64,000 bases of DNA from JAAELZ01 sp047639475 (GTDB taxonomy: Bacteria; Pseudomonadota; Gammaproteobacteria; Arenicellales; Poriferihabitantaceae). The notes under the pieces were generated by a model. The model saw only the letters and a list, made by a program, of their open reading frames with translations, made no database searches and was not told the DNA's origin. A program made the translations under genes and the position numbers. The stretch covers positions 22,314-86,313 of the forward strand of contig JBLIOD010000005.1 of the NCBI GenBank assembly GCA_047639475.1. Reading direction: 5' to 3'. Below are positions 55,798 through 64,000 of the stretch, piece after piece. Within the stretch, counting starts at the first letter, position 1, and every line of letters starts with the position of its first letter.

Positions 55798-55962
55798 CTA
55801 GGCGCTTAGTACAAGCTTACGTCTATTGAGTGTTATTCTAGTGGACATGACATTTCTTGGTAATTTGGGTTGATTATTTAGCAACTCAGCAAACATGAAT
55901 AGCTGCCAGAGGTCGCAGTATACACCGCTATACCGCTCTTCTCAATTACACCAAATACAACC

Positions 55963-56868
55963 CTAGTGGGTGAACTTGCCGCTTTCAATGCGCTCTGCTT
56001 CCATTAATTCTACCTCTCTGGCCCCTGATATTACTATTTGCGAATCTGGCACATAGTTAAGCTCTTTATCACCATGTTCATAAGGCACAGAATTCAAAAT
56101 AACCCGCATGGTATTGATGCGCGCCGCGTGCTTGTCGTTGGCGCGAATGACTGTCCACGGCGACTCAGCACGGTGGGTACGTTTAAGCATTTCGTATTTT
56201 TGATTGGTGAAGTCATCCCAACGCTCTTGGGCTTGTAAATCAACCTCACTCAGCTTCCACCCGCGCAGCGGGTCCGATTTCCTTCGTTTGAATCGCTTGG
56301 CTTGTTCTTCTTTGGTAACACTAAAATAGATTTTTACAATGATCGTGCCCGTGCGCACCAAATCTTTCTCAAACCCTACCACGCCCTTCATGAATTGCTG
56401 GTATTCTTCTGGGGTGCAAAAGCCAAAGACCGGCTCTACCATGGCGCGGTTATACCAGCTACGATCGAACATCACGGTTTCACCGCCCCTTGGGAAGTGT
56501 TCAACATAGCGCTGAAAAAACCATTGCGTACGTTGCATTTGGCTAGGCTTACCCAGCGCCATTACGCGGTAACGTTTTTCATTCATGTACCTCGTAACGC
56601 GGCGAATTGTGCCGCCTTTACCCGATGCATCGCGCCCTTCAAACAATATAATCATCGGCCGCTTGGTTTGCTCTAGGTAATTCTGCATTCGAATTAACTC
56701 AGCTTGGTAGGGGCGTAACTCGCGTTCTAGTTTGCTCTTAGCAATCGCCTTACTCGCTTTTTCTGATGTGTATTTCTTTAGCTTTCGTCGTAACTTGGTA
56801 TTCTCTACCTGTAACCCTTCTAAACCGACGATGGGCGATATCTTGTTAATTTTTTTTGCGTTGGTCAT
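55963..56868 (-). CDS. ppk2: Polyphosphate kinase 2, class I
   Basis: 301 residues. A basic N-terminal helical region is followed by the P-loop kinase core. Walker A is ILFEGRDASGKGGTIRRV, Walker B is VMFDRSWYNRAMVEPVFGF, and the lid is KRRKSDPLRGWKLSEVDLQA. One-domain, class I PPK2 proteins transfer phosphate between polyphosphate and nucleoside diphosphates, usually making GTP or ATP. It is a lone gene with 52 bases between its start and the next stop. Confidence 0.92.
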   Translation of the reverse strand: MTNAKKINKISPIVGLEGLQVENTKLRRKLKKYTSEKASKAIAKSKLERELRPYQAELIRMQNYLEQTKRPMIILFEGRDASGKGGTIRRVTRYMNEKRYRVMALGKPSQMQRTQWFFQRYVEHFPRGGETVMFDRSWYNRAMVEPVFGFCTPEEYQQFMKGVVGFEKDLVRTGTIIVKIYFSVTKEEQAKRFKRRKSDPLRGWKLSEVDLQAQERWDDFTNQKYEMLKRTHRAESPWTVIRANDKHAARINTMRVILNSVPYEHGDKELNYVPDSQIVISGAREVELMEAERIESGKFTH

Positions 56869-56920
56869 GCCGTTAGTATAACTGACTCAAAACGGTTCTT
56901 TCTTCTGTACCCACTTTCCG

Positions 56921-57472
56921 TTAAAGCGCTGCGCCAATGATATCGTCTAGTTGATCAGCCGATAACAAGCCTAATTTCTTGCCAATCAATTGGCCTTCTC
57001 TGTCATATACAGAAGTAAATGGCAAGCTGCCGGGATTGCCTAAAGCCTTCATCCAGTCCATACCCTGAAAATCACCGGCTAAAACTTGCGGGTAATTAAT
57101 GGGCATTGAATCTACAAAGCGCATCACGTTGCCGGGGGAGTCGTGGGCGACGCCAATAAACTGCAAACCGTCACCCCCTTTTTGCTGCTGTAAATCGATA
57201 AAAAGCGGTATTTCTTCTCTGCAGGGTTCGCACCAAGGAGCCCAGTGGTTTACCACCACTACCTTGCCTAAGAACTGTCGCAGGTTTTGTGATTGCCCCT
57301 CTAAATCCTGCCAAAGTAAATCCGGCAACTCTTTTGCATAGCCCTCAACAGGTGCTTGGTTAACTTGATCGGCAGTTTTAGTACTTTGCATCTGAGCGAT
57401 AAATTTGCCTGCTAGCAGGCCCCCCGCCCCGATCGTCAAATAGATTAATATAAGTTTTACTTTATTAGGCAT
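56921..57472 (-). CDS. TlpA-like thiol-disulfide protein
   Basis: 183 residues. One N-terminal membrane anchor (about 5-25) precedes a periplasmic thioredoxin fold. The active site is VVVNHWAPWCEPCREEIPLF (CEPC). The cis-Pro region reads GNPGSLPFTSVYDREG. It probably reduces a periplasmic disulfide, with electrons from DsbD, whose gene lies just upstream in the same direction (dsbD, GNAT, TlpA-like order). The 4-base gap to the GNAT gene suggests cotranscription. Confidence 0.88.
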   Translation of the reverse strand: MPNKVKLILIYLTIGAGGLLAGKFIAQMQSTKTADQVNQAPVEGYAKELPDLLWQDLEGQSQNLRQFLGKVVVVNHWAPWCEPCREEIPLFIDLQQQKGGDGLQFIGVAHDSPGNVMRFVDSMPINYPQVLAGDFQGMDWMKALGNPGSLPFTSVYDREGQLIGKKLGLLSADQLDDIIGAAL

Positions 57473-57475
57473 AGC

Positions 57476-57937
57476 TCAAATAGTCAGCTTCTTTTCCATA
57501 AATACACTAAGAGGGTCAGAGCCATAACACCCGAATTTGTGGCGCGTTTTATAGCCTAGCTTTTCATACAATGTCACGGCTTCCGGCTGGTATACCCCTG
57601 TCTCTAGCCTCACGCAGCTTATGCCAGATTCAAGTAGGTGACTCTCTAAAAATTGCATCATCAGTTTTGCCAAACCTTTACCGCGCTGGTCTGGAGACAC
57701 AAAAACTCTTTTAATTTCACCGTAATCACCGTCATTATGCATGGCTTTTACAGCGCCGATCGCACATAAGGAATCTCCATCATATACCCCCGCAAACAAT
57801 ACACCCGGTTGCGCTAAAGTTTCTACAGGGTCAAAATGATTACTTTCTGCCGGGTACATTGCTTCCATGTAGCTGTCTAATTGCCCCACTAACGCTCTCA
57901 CGTCATTCCCCAATGGTGACATTTGAATCACTTGCAT
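57476..57937 (-). CDS. GNAT-family N-acetyltransferase
   Basis: 153 residues with the acetyl-CoA-binding pattern RVFVSPDQRGKGLAKLMMQF (Q/R-x-x-G-x-G/A) and a C-terminal ETGVYQPEAVTLYEKLGYK block. Substrate unknown. It is located between dsbD and a TlpA-like gene, 34 bases after the dsbD stop. Confidence 0.85.
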   Translation of the reverse strand: MQVIQMSPLGNDVRALVGQLDSYMEAMYPAESNHFDPVETLAQPGVLFAGVYDGDSLCAIGAVKAMHNDGDYGEIKRVFVSPDQRGKGLAKLMMQFLESHLLESGISCVRLETGVYQPEAVTLYEKLGYKTRHKFGCYGSDPLSVFMEKKLTI

Positions 57938-57971
57938 AAGGCTATCGAAAAATTGGGTTAGATACTGTTCG

Positions 57972-60284
57972 CTAAATACTGTTCAGGTGCGCCAAGAATT
58001 CGGTCGCATCTTTATACCCATAAAAACTTTTGCTTTCTAGCAGTTTGCCATTGGTGTCGATAAACAGCATTGCAGGGGGACCATAGACTCCGTAACGTTT
58101 TTTCAGCGCTTTTCTGTCGGCATTATTCGGATCGGTTAAGTCAACTTGAACGGGCATAAATCGGGCCGTTATCGCGCTTTGCACCTGTGCATCCAAAAAG
58201 GTCGACTTTTCCATCCTCACACAATCCACGCACCAGTCCGCATAGTAATCAATCACCACCATCTTGCCTTGTGATTTTGCTAACACTAATTTCGCCTCTA
58301 ACGCTTGTTCGTTATCCACTCGTTCAAACAAGTGGTTATTTATCTGCTCATTAGTGTTCGAGGTAATCGCCTGCGAATTAAATAGGGTTTTGGGTAAAGG
58401 GTTTAGAATATCTCGCTGTCCAAATAGCCCCCCTATCAAGGCTAGGATACCCCAAACTAACAGCATCGTACCTATGCCTTTAATCAGTTTTTGCCAACCC
58501 GTCCCGGTTTCAGGCAAACTTTGCGTTGCGCCAAAATAAATCGCAACCACGATAAATAGCGCCGCCCACAACAATAATACTGGCACTTGGGGTAATACTC
58601 CTAACAAGTATATAGCCACCGCTAGCAGCATCACGCCAAAGGCATATTTAACCTTATCCATCCACATACCCGCTTTTGGCAGTAGATGTCCCGCACCCAA
58701 GGACAATAACACCAAAGGAATGCCCATGCCTAACGCCATAGCAAACATGATAAGGGCGCCCAGCACAGCTGAACCTTGAGCAATAGCAATACCTAAAAAT
58801 GAAATCAGAACAGGTGAAACACAAGCGCCAACAATCAGAGCTGATACCAAACCCAATACAAACACCATCGGAAAAGAGCCACCCTTAATACCTTGTGATT
58901 TCTCGTGTATCCGCGATTGAATAAACGAAGGCATTTTAATTTCATACAAGCCAAACATGGCCAAAGCCATGAGCACAAAAACAGTCGCCATGATGCCAAT
59001 CGCCCACACATTTTGAAAATATGCCTGTAATTGATCACCCGTAGCGCCCGCAAACGCGCCCATTAACGCGTAGGTGACCGCAGTACCTAATACATAAACC
59101 ACACCCAGCCACGTGGCTTTACTTTTCGACACTTGTTCCCCTTGTCCAGCGATAACACTAGATAAGATAGGGATAAGTGGCAATACGCACGGCGTAAAGG
59201 TTAAACCAATGCCAGCGACAAGTGCACCAACTAACAATAGCCAAAGAGATTTTGAGGCTAACGCGGGTTTTTCTAATCGATCGTCGACAACACCTTGAGC
59301 TGGTGTTGTTAAATCTGTGTTTGCCTGCGCTGCTTGAATTAATGAAGGTAACGACAGCGTGAATGATTTTTGCACAGGCGGATAACAAATCCCTTGCTCT
59401 GCACAACCTTGGTATTCCGCCTCGACTGTCAATTCACCACCTTTAAAGTTCTTTAGCAATATCGGCAGTGCAAAATCTTTTTGATGTACGGTCGTTTCAC
59501 CAAAGTATTCGTCTTGTTTTAGCTTTCCTTCTGGGAACTGTAATTCTCCCACTGGTGCTCCAGCCACACTAAATTTTATTTTATCTTGATAGAGGTAATA
59601 GCCCTCGGTGATATAAAAGTTGCCCAGTAATTTACTGTCGCCATCGGGGGTTACTAACAAATCAAAAGCCTGTTCTACCAGCAAGAAATCATCTTGTGCA
59701 GCCTCAGCACCTAACAAGCTACGTAGCTCATCTAAACTGCTTAGCTCTACACTTTGTGCATTAGATTCGCCGTTAAGCACCAAACCTGTTTCTATAGTTG
59801 AGGCTCTGCTTGAGGTGCTAGTGGTAGTGGTAGTGCCCGCAACCAAATTAACGGTATGCATTATGGGGGGATAACACACACCCAGCGGCTCATTGCAGCC
59901 TTGACCACGAACGTTTAGAGTGATTTGTTGCGGAGCGAACGTTAAAGGCAACTTCACCTCTACGGTGCCTTCAAATATCTCTACAACGCCAAATAAGGGA
60001 TCTTTTTTGTTCTTCCCTTTTGGCCAGGCAGCCTCTTTCAAAGTTGCTTCTGAGTCCATTACTGAAAAATTGAATTTGTCAGCATACATATAATAGCCAT
60101 CAGCGATGACCCATTTAAAGTCAATTGCGTCAGCGCTCAACTGGGCGCTGAAAGCAAAGGCGTCTTCTGGGGCTAGTAATTCTTCATCCTGTCCCTGCGC
60201 CAAATTAGGCCCACTTAAAATCAAAGCTAGCAGGGCAACCGTGTTTACTACAAGTAGAGGTATTTTTTTAAAAGATCGAAACAT
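57972..60284 (-). CDS. dsbD: Thiol:disulfide interchange protein DsbD with duplicated N-terminal domain
   Basis: About 770 residues from ATG 60284, against 565-600 usually. After a signal peptide come two DsbD-alpha-like domains. The first (about 35-155) contains CNEPLGVCYPP and the second (about 200-320) CAEQGICYPP, each with the pair of active cysteines. Eight membrane helices follow with FTPCVLPLIPILSSVIAG and GACVSPVLISFLG cysteines. A C-terminal thioredoxin-like domain has IDYYADWCVDCVRMEKSTF. It carries electrons from cytoplasmic thioredoxin to periplasmic partners. The doubled first domain is unusual. Confidence 0.93.
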   Translation of the reverse strand: MFRSFKKIPLLVVNTVALLALILSGPNLAQGQDEELLAPEDAFAFSAQLSADAIDFKWVIADGYYMYADKFNFSVMDSEATLKEAAWPKGKNKKDPLFGVVEIFEGTVEVKLPLTFAPQQITLNVRGQGCNEPLGVCYPPIMHTVNLVAGTTTTTSTSSRASTIETGLVLNGESNAQSVELSSLDELRSLLGAEAAQDDFLLVEQAFDLLVTPDGDSKLLGNFYITEGYYLYQDKIKFSVAGAPVGELQFPEGKLKQDEYFGETTVHQKDFALPILLKNFKGGELTVEAEYQGCAEQGICYPPVQKSFTLSLPSLIQAAQANTDLTTPAQGVVDDRLEKPALASKSLWLLLVGALVAGIGLTFTPCVLPLIPILSSVIAGQGEQVSKSKATWLGVVYVLGTAVTYALMGAFAGATGDQLQAYFQNVWAIGIMATVFVLMALAMFGLYEIKMPSFIQSRIHEKSQGIKGGSFPMVFVLGLVSALIVGACVSPVLISFLGIAIAQGSAVLGALIMFAMALGMGIPLVLLSLGAGHLLPKAGMWMDKVKYAFGVMLLAVAIYLLGVLPQVPVLLLWAALFIVVAIYFGATQSLPETGTGWQKLIKGIGTMLLVWGILALIGGLFGQRDILNPLPKTLFNSQAITSNTNEQINNHLFERVDNEQALEAKLVLAKSQGKMVVIDYYADWCVDCVRMEKSTFLDAQVQSAITARFMPVQVDLTDPNNADRKALKKRYGVYGPPAMLFIDTNGKLLESKSFYGYKDATEFLAHLNSI

Positions 60285-60696
60285 GGTTTGAAAGTTCGTC
60301 GATTCAACGCTAATTATACTCACTGTTTAGACACTAAAAACAAAGGCTAGTTCTAAGTTAGTTCCACATATAAATAGGGGAATGCGTCAAACAAGACTAG
60401 TAACTAACTGTATGGCTAGCTTCCTATTATATTGCATCAGAGTTCGATTCGCGCGCAGAACTGCGTCTATATTTTAGGTGGTTTTTGCCCGCTATGATAA
60501 ACAGCAAGTAATTTGCTAGAATTCAGTCTGTGTTTTTGGGTTAGCCGTTAGATCACGCTGTGGGTATTACGCTATTCGATGGTGGCCAGTCGACCTACGC
60601 ACTTCCTTTGCAAGTAGATCGATGCGAGAAATTAGGTACTAGGTTGTCTAAATCCGTTTCGCAATTTTACGTTATTGATTACAGGCGATAGAAGCG
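60285..60696. other. Intergenic stretch, no gene supported
   Basis: About 400 bases. A short minus-to-plus frame at about 60545-60690 (ITLFDGGQSTYALPLQVDR) has no start codon and no recognised family. The rest is AT-rich. The dsbD promoter should lie at the left side. Confidence 0.4.
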
Positions 60697-61083
60697 TTAA
60701 TCCAAGTCTTGAATCAGATTTTTAAGATAAGCGATCCGCGTATTCATTTCTTCTTCTAAATGCATTAGTTCATCCATAATAACTTCCTTGCTATCACTAC
60801 GAGAATGCTTACTTTTAACCACTTGTGATAATTCGCTGATCACTTTATTCAAAAAGGGTGAAATCTCATGCACCATTTCCGTTTTGTTTTGCCCTCGATC
60901 TGTCACTACCATTTTTTCAGCACGACCGAATTTATACTTCCTACTAACGGGTAACAATGAACCTTTAGCGCGCTTGTAGACGATACGTAAAATATCGACG
61001 TTATTTATATTCTGAAGCGAGTATCTCGTTATTTGAGAAGGGTTGGTCACGCCCATTTGTTTTAGCGATGGATAATCTGACAT
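60697..61083 (-). CDS. DUF3461-family protein
   Basis: 128 residues: YPSLKQMGVTNPSQITRYSL, then ILRIVYKRAKGSLLPVSRKYKFGR and EISPFLNKVISELSQV, the DUF3461 pattern. These soluble proteins are common in gammaproteobacteria; function unknown. A Glu-rich helical tail (EVIMDELMHLEEEMNTRIAY) follows. Single gene. Confidence 0.85.
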   Translation of the reverse strand: MSDYPSLKQMGVTNPSQITRYSLQNINNVDILRIVYKRAKGSLLPVSRKYKFGRAEKMVVTDRGQNKTEMVHEISPFLNKVISELSQVVKSKHSRSDSKEVIMDELMHLEEEMNTRIAYLKNLIQDLD

Positions 61084-61170
61084 TAGTCCTGTTGTTTAGG
61101 TTGGTTTATACGACAACTATAGGTCATGCCAATGACTTACACAACCATTACCGATTGCAACTTAGCTGTA

Positions 61171-62403
61171 TTACCACGTTATTCGAATTTGCAGGATGGC
61201 CCGCGGACTCGCTTTGGCAACAGTGAAACAAATATCATTTAGAACCCTGCTATCACCCTCCACAGGGATTTGATCAAATTCGCTGAGCAACAAACCCGCT
61301 AGCGAGGCGTAGCCAGTAGCCGGCATGTTTAGGTTTAAGGCATCACTTAATTGATCTGGTGCAATATGTGCATTAACCAAATAGTTGCGCGCACCAATTT
61401 GTTGAATCATGCTAAGCGGGCTTGGGTCTTTATCGTGTTCGTCTTCAATATCCGCCACTACCTCTTCCATGATGTCTTCTAAAGTGATCAACCCAATCGC
61501 CATATTTTGATTGTCAGTTACAATCGAGACTTGGGCTTTTAGTTGGCGTAAGTCGCTAAACAAATCTGCCACGCTTTGATCAGCTGAAGTTGTGTGTATC
61601 GACTGAATATAACGCTTAGCCGGTGCGCCTGAATCTTCACCCAGCATTTCTAGGGTGTTGATTAAGCCAATGATATTTTCCGGTTGTGAGTCAAATACAG
61701 GCAATCGAATGTGTCCACAAATCCGGGATAATTTCATGGCTTCACTTACATTGCTGTTGATGTCTAGCGCGTAAACATCTGATAACGGCGTCATTGCCAA
61801 ATCTGCCGTGGTTTCTGAATAATTGAAAACCCGCTGAATCATGTCTTTTTCAATTTCATCTATGTCGCCTTCCACTAGGTCAGGTGTATTTACCATCGCA
61901 ATAAGTTCTTGGCGTTGGATAAACGGGCTGGCTTCGTCCGGGGCATTGCGACTTACGAGTTTAGACACCCGTGAGAAGATATAAATAACAGGAGAAAACA
62001 GTATAGAGAACAGCCAAAGACCATAAATTATCTTGGGAACGATGCTGTGAGCTTTTTGTTGGAATATGCTCTTCGGGATGATTTCAGAAAACAGCAAAAC
62101 CAACGGAATCATAATTAGCACAGCGTAAACACCGCCTTGTTCCCCTAAGTGCCTTAAGCCGTAGGCGGTGGCAATCGTCGTATTAGCAACGGTTGCCACA
62201 TTGGTACCAACCAAGGTGGTAGATAACATCCAATCTGGGCGCTCTAACATTCTGAGAGCGTATCGAGAACCACGCGAGCCATTGGCTGATTGATGGCGTA
62301 ACACGCCTTTTTCGACGCTGACCATGGCAATCTCAGATCCAGAGAAAAATGCCTGCATTGCCAAGAAAAATAAAACGCTGACGATAACCATAGTAAGCGT
62401 CAT
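61171..62403 (-). CDS. CNNM/CorC-family membrane protein with CBS pair (second of two)
   Basis: 410 residues. N-terminal CNNM transmembrane domain (FFSGSEIAMVSVEKGVLRHQ; LLFSEIIPKSIFQQ) is followed by two CBS domains (TPLSDVYALDINSN; ITLEDIMEEVVADIEDEHDK) and a C-terminal CorC/HlyC domain that looks shorter than usual. Members take part in Mg2+/Co2+ transport or resistance. The start overlaps the stop of the upstream paralogue by 4 bases (ATGA). Confidence 0.87.
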   Translation of the reverse strand: MTLTMVIVSVLFFLAMQAFFSGSEIAMVSVEKGVLRHQSANGSRGSRYALRMLERPDWMLSTTLVGTNVATVANTTIATAYGLRHLGEQGGVYAVLIMIPLVLLFSEIIPKSIFQQKAHSIVPKIIYGLWLFSILFSPVIYIFSRVSKLVSRNAPDEASPFIQRQELIAMVNTPDLVEGDIDEIEKDMIQRVFNYSETTADLAMTPLSDVYALDINSNVSEAMKLSRICGHIRLPVFDSQPENIIGLINTLEMLGEDSGAPAKRYIQSIHTTSADQSVADLFSDLRQLKAQVSIVTDNQNMAIGLITLEDIMEEVVADIEDEHDKDPSPLSMIQQIGARNYLVNAHIAPDQLSDALNLNMPATGYASLAGLLLSEFDQIPVEGDSRVLNDICFTVAKASPRAILQIRITW

Positions 62404-63701
62404 TGGCCTGCCTCTTTCGGGGTTGGATCCTTAAGCGTCGGCGGTTTGTCGAATTTTATTTCGATATCGCTTATACGATTGTCACGCATTGAGATAACCA
62501 CCAGCTCAAGTCCGTCAAATCGGACACTGTCACCTTCGTCAGGAAGTTCGCCAAGGGTATGAAAAATAAGACCTCCAACAGTATCAACGTGCTCTTCACT
62601 TAAATGGGTATTGAACTCACTATTGAAATCATCAATTTCCATGATGCCATCAACAATGTAGCGCCCATCTTCAATTGAGAAGCTTGACCGAGCATCTTCT
62701 TCCGATGGGCTATATATATCGCCAAATATCGTTTCCAGTAAATCTTCCATGGTAACCAACCCTACCACGCCGCCATATTCATCAACCACGACGGCGATGC
62801 TAATCTTCTTATCGCGAAAGACCTTAAATAGGTCAGCCCCTGATTTAGTTTCCGGTACAAAGTAGGGCGCACGTAGTAAGTGCTTATAGTCATAAAGATG
62901 ACGTTTATCATCAGTTAAGTTGACCCCCATCAGCTCACGTGCAAATAATATGCCCGTAATATCGTCCCGGTTTTTACCAAAGACCGGGATTTTTGTATGG
63001 CGGTGACTAGCGAAATTTTCTAGACATTGGGGCATGCTCATCTTCAGTGGAATTGAAGAGATATCGGAGCGAGGCGTCATGATATCTTCAGCAGTGACGT
63101 TGCCAAAGTCAAATATTTGGTGAATCATTTCCGCTTCTGTACTGTCTAGTGCACCCCTTTGTAACGCGTCAGCAGCCAAGGTACGCATCATGTCTTCCGT
63201 AATTAGATTACCCTCAGAACGTTCCTTACCAATAATTAAAGTGATAATTCTGTCTGCTATAGATCGAACAACGCCTCGAATCGGGGTTGTCAGCCAAGTG
63301 AATTTATCAATCAGCGGTGCCTGAAATATCGCAAACTTAATGTTATTACGGATAGCCAAGGTTTTGGGTGTGATCTCGCCAAATAGTAGTAGCAACGGCA
63401 CCATAAAAAACAAATTCAGATAAGCGCTATCATCTCCATAAATTGACAGGATAATCGCCGTCGATATTGCCGAAGCCGCGACGTTGACGCTTTCATTGCC
63501 TATCAAAAGGGCAATAATTAAACGCCTAGGTTGCGAAAGCAATTTTTCTATTACCGATGCGCGCTCTGGATATTTGTCGCTGATTTCTTGTCGATGATTT
63601 CGCTTAAGCGAGAACAGCGCAGTTTCTGAACTGGAAAAAAACCCAGACAATGCTAGAAGCAGCGCTAACAGAACGACTTGCGTGATTAAAGTGGTGTCCA
63701 T
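62400..63701 (-). CDS. CNNM/CorC-family membrane protein with CBS pair (first of two)
   Basis: 433 residues. CNNM domain (LALSGFFSSSETALFSLKRN; PLLLLFGEITPKTLAIRNN), CBS pair (DIMTPRSDISSIPL; VVDEYGGVVGLVTMEDLLE) and a full CorC/HlyC C-terminal domain (GRYIVDGIMEIDDFNSEF; DTVGGLIFHTLGELPDEGD). Cation transport or its regulation is inferred from the family. Overlaps its paralogue downstream, so the two are translated together and may form a heteromer. Confidence 0.9.
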   Translation of the reverse strand: MDTTLITQVVLLALLLALSGFFSSSETALFSLKRNHRQEISDKYPERASVIEKLLSQPRRLIIALLIGNESVNVAASAISTAIILSIYGDDSAYLNLFFMVPLLLLFGEITPKTLAIRNNIKFAIFQAPLIDKFTWLTTPIRGVVRSIADRIITLIIGKERSEGNLITEDMMRTLAADALQRGALDSTEAEMIHQIFDFGNVTAEDIMTPRSDISSIPLKMSMPQCLENFASHRHTKIPVFGKNRDDITGILFARELMGVNLTDDKRHLYDYKHLLRAPYFVPETKSGADLFKVFRDKKISIAVVVDEYGGVVGLVTMEDLLETIFGDIYSPSEEDARSSFSIEDGRYIVDGIMEIDDFNSEFNTHLSEEHVDTVGGLIFHTLGELPDEGDSVRFDGLELVVISMRDNRISDIEIKFDKPPTLKDPTPKEAGQ

Positions 63702-63952
63702 TCTGATTGGTAGAAGGTAAGACTAAAACTTGAATGACTAAGGAGTTTAGCCAAGCAGGGACTGTGTGGTTCCTCGGTAGAGGAAGAAGGCAACGCCATT
63801 ACTAAAGTGAATTGTTTATGGCTGATAATTATAAAAGAGTTGACATAGGTTCGGCAAGTTAATGATTTAAATCTGTTACGAGTAAATTATCTGTCCTGAT
63901 AATTAGCAAATGATCTGTCGGGATTTATCCTACCTCTCTTTTGGGAGGTGAG

Positions 63953-64000
63953 ATGAATCAGACAACGTTTCTAAACAAGGTAAAACAGATGAGATTTGAA
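63953..64000 (+). CDS. Start of a probable transposase, cut by the window edge
   Basis: Only 16 codons are visible (NQTTFLNKVKQMRFE after Met) behind a strong GGGAGG ribosome site 7 bases upstream. The sequence resembles the N-terminus of ISNCY-type helix-turn-helix transposases (the -F-L-x-x-V-x-K-M-R-F-E- pattern). TGTCCTGATAATTAGC at 63892 could belong to the left terminal repeat. Low certainty because so little is present. Confidence 0.4.
   Translation, partial: MNQTTFLNKVKQMRFE

Noticed and set aside
60545..60691. Short plus-strand frame containing LFDGGQSTYALPL
   Set aside because: No start codon, no family resemblance and no second copy; treated as chance.

Overview
The window looks like the chromosome of a free-living, probably marine gammaproteobacterium of moderate G+C. 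The evidence is the set of housekeeping genes and their arrangement: bamD divergent from an rluD-type gene, glmU-glmS, tpiA-secG-tRNA-Leu(GAG), sigma-70 rpoD, long-form hisG, 6S RNA upstream of fau, and a Pro-Arg-His-Leu tRNA cluster running into tig-clpP-clpX. I cannot fix the genus from sequence reading alone.

Layout. 1-8.2 kb: outer-membrane barrel protein, Crp/Fnr regulator, DUF4139 protein, RluD-family pseudouridine synthase, bamD, glmU, glmS. 8.3-13.1 kb: a graveyard of mobile DNA around tRNA-Leu/secG/tpiA (P4-type integrase remnant, a DDE insertion sequence with an internal stop, a C-terminal oxidoreductase fragment, a decayed IS200/IS605 element, a frameshifted DUF1643 gene). 13.2-19.8 kb: tRNA-Ile2, rpoD, hisG, a LysM lipoprotein, an SGNH hydrolase and a radical SAM protein. 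19.8-34.3 kb: a light-response and lipid-modification island. 34.3-42.6 kb: hrpA, cyclophilin, ymdB-like gene, fau, 6S RNA, cytochrome P460 and a frameshifted AraC regulator. 42.7-52 kb: moaA, EF-hand protein, alaA, EamA transporter, truncated hybrid kinase, rhodanese, ABC transporter, DNA glycosylase, clpX. 52-55 kb: clpP, tig and four tRNAs. 56-64 kb: ppk2, TlpA-like protein, GNAT, an enlarged dsbD, DUF3461, two CorC-type proteins and the first codons of a transposase.

Two observations stand out. (1) The tRNA-Arg(UCU) gene at 54364-54780 is split inside its anticodon by about 340 nt with the hallmarks of a self-splicing group I intron; the exons rejoin to a perfect tRNA. (2) A DUF1835-family gene translationally coupled to hrpA appears cut in two. 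Its N-terminal part is at 33.7-34.27 kb and its C-terminal end is at 19.8-19.99 kb, on the same strand, ending exactly at an IS66-type terminus. The roughly 13.7 kb between them is the whole LitR-type (B12-binding MerR) photoresponse cluster: photolyase, two Cfa-type methyltransferases, FAD oxidoreductase, DUF1365, lipocalin, DUF6134, DUF1295, DUF2878, DUF523/DUF1722, SDR, CbiX, PNPOx-like and TIGR02450 proteins. The palindrome TTGTACAA recurs at its two regulatory intergenic regions.

Several pseudogenes here differ from an intact reading frame by one base, often in a homopolymer. Some could therefore be sequencing errors rather than biology; this is stated where it applies.
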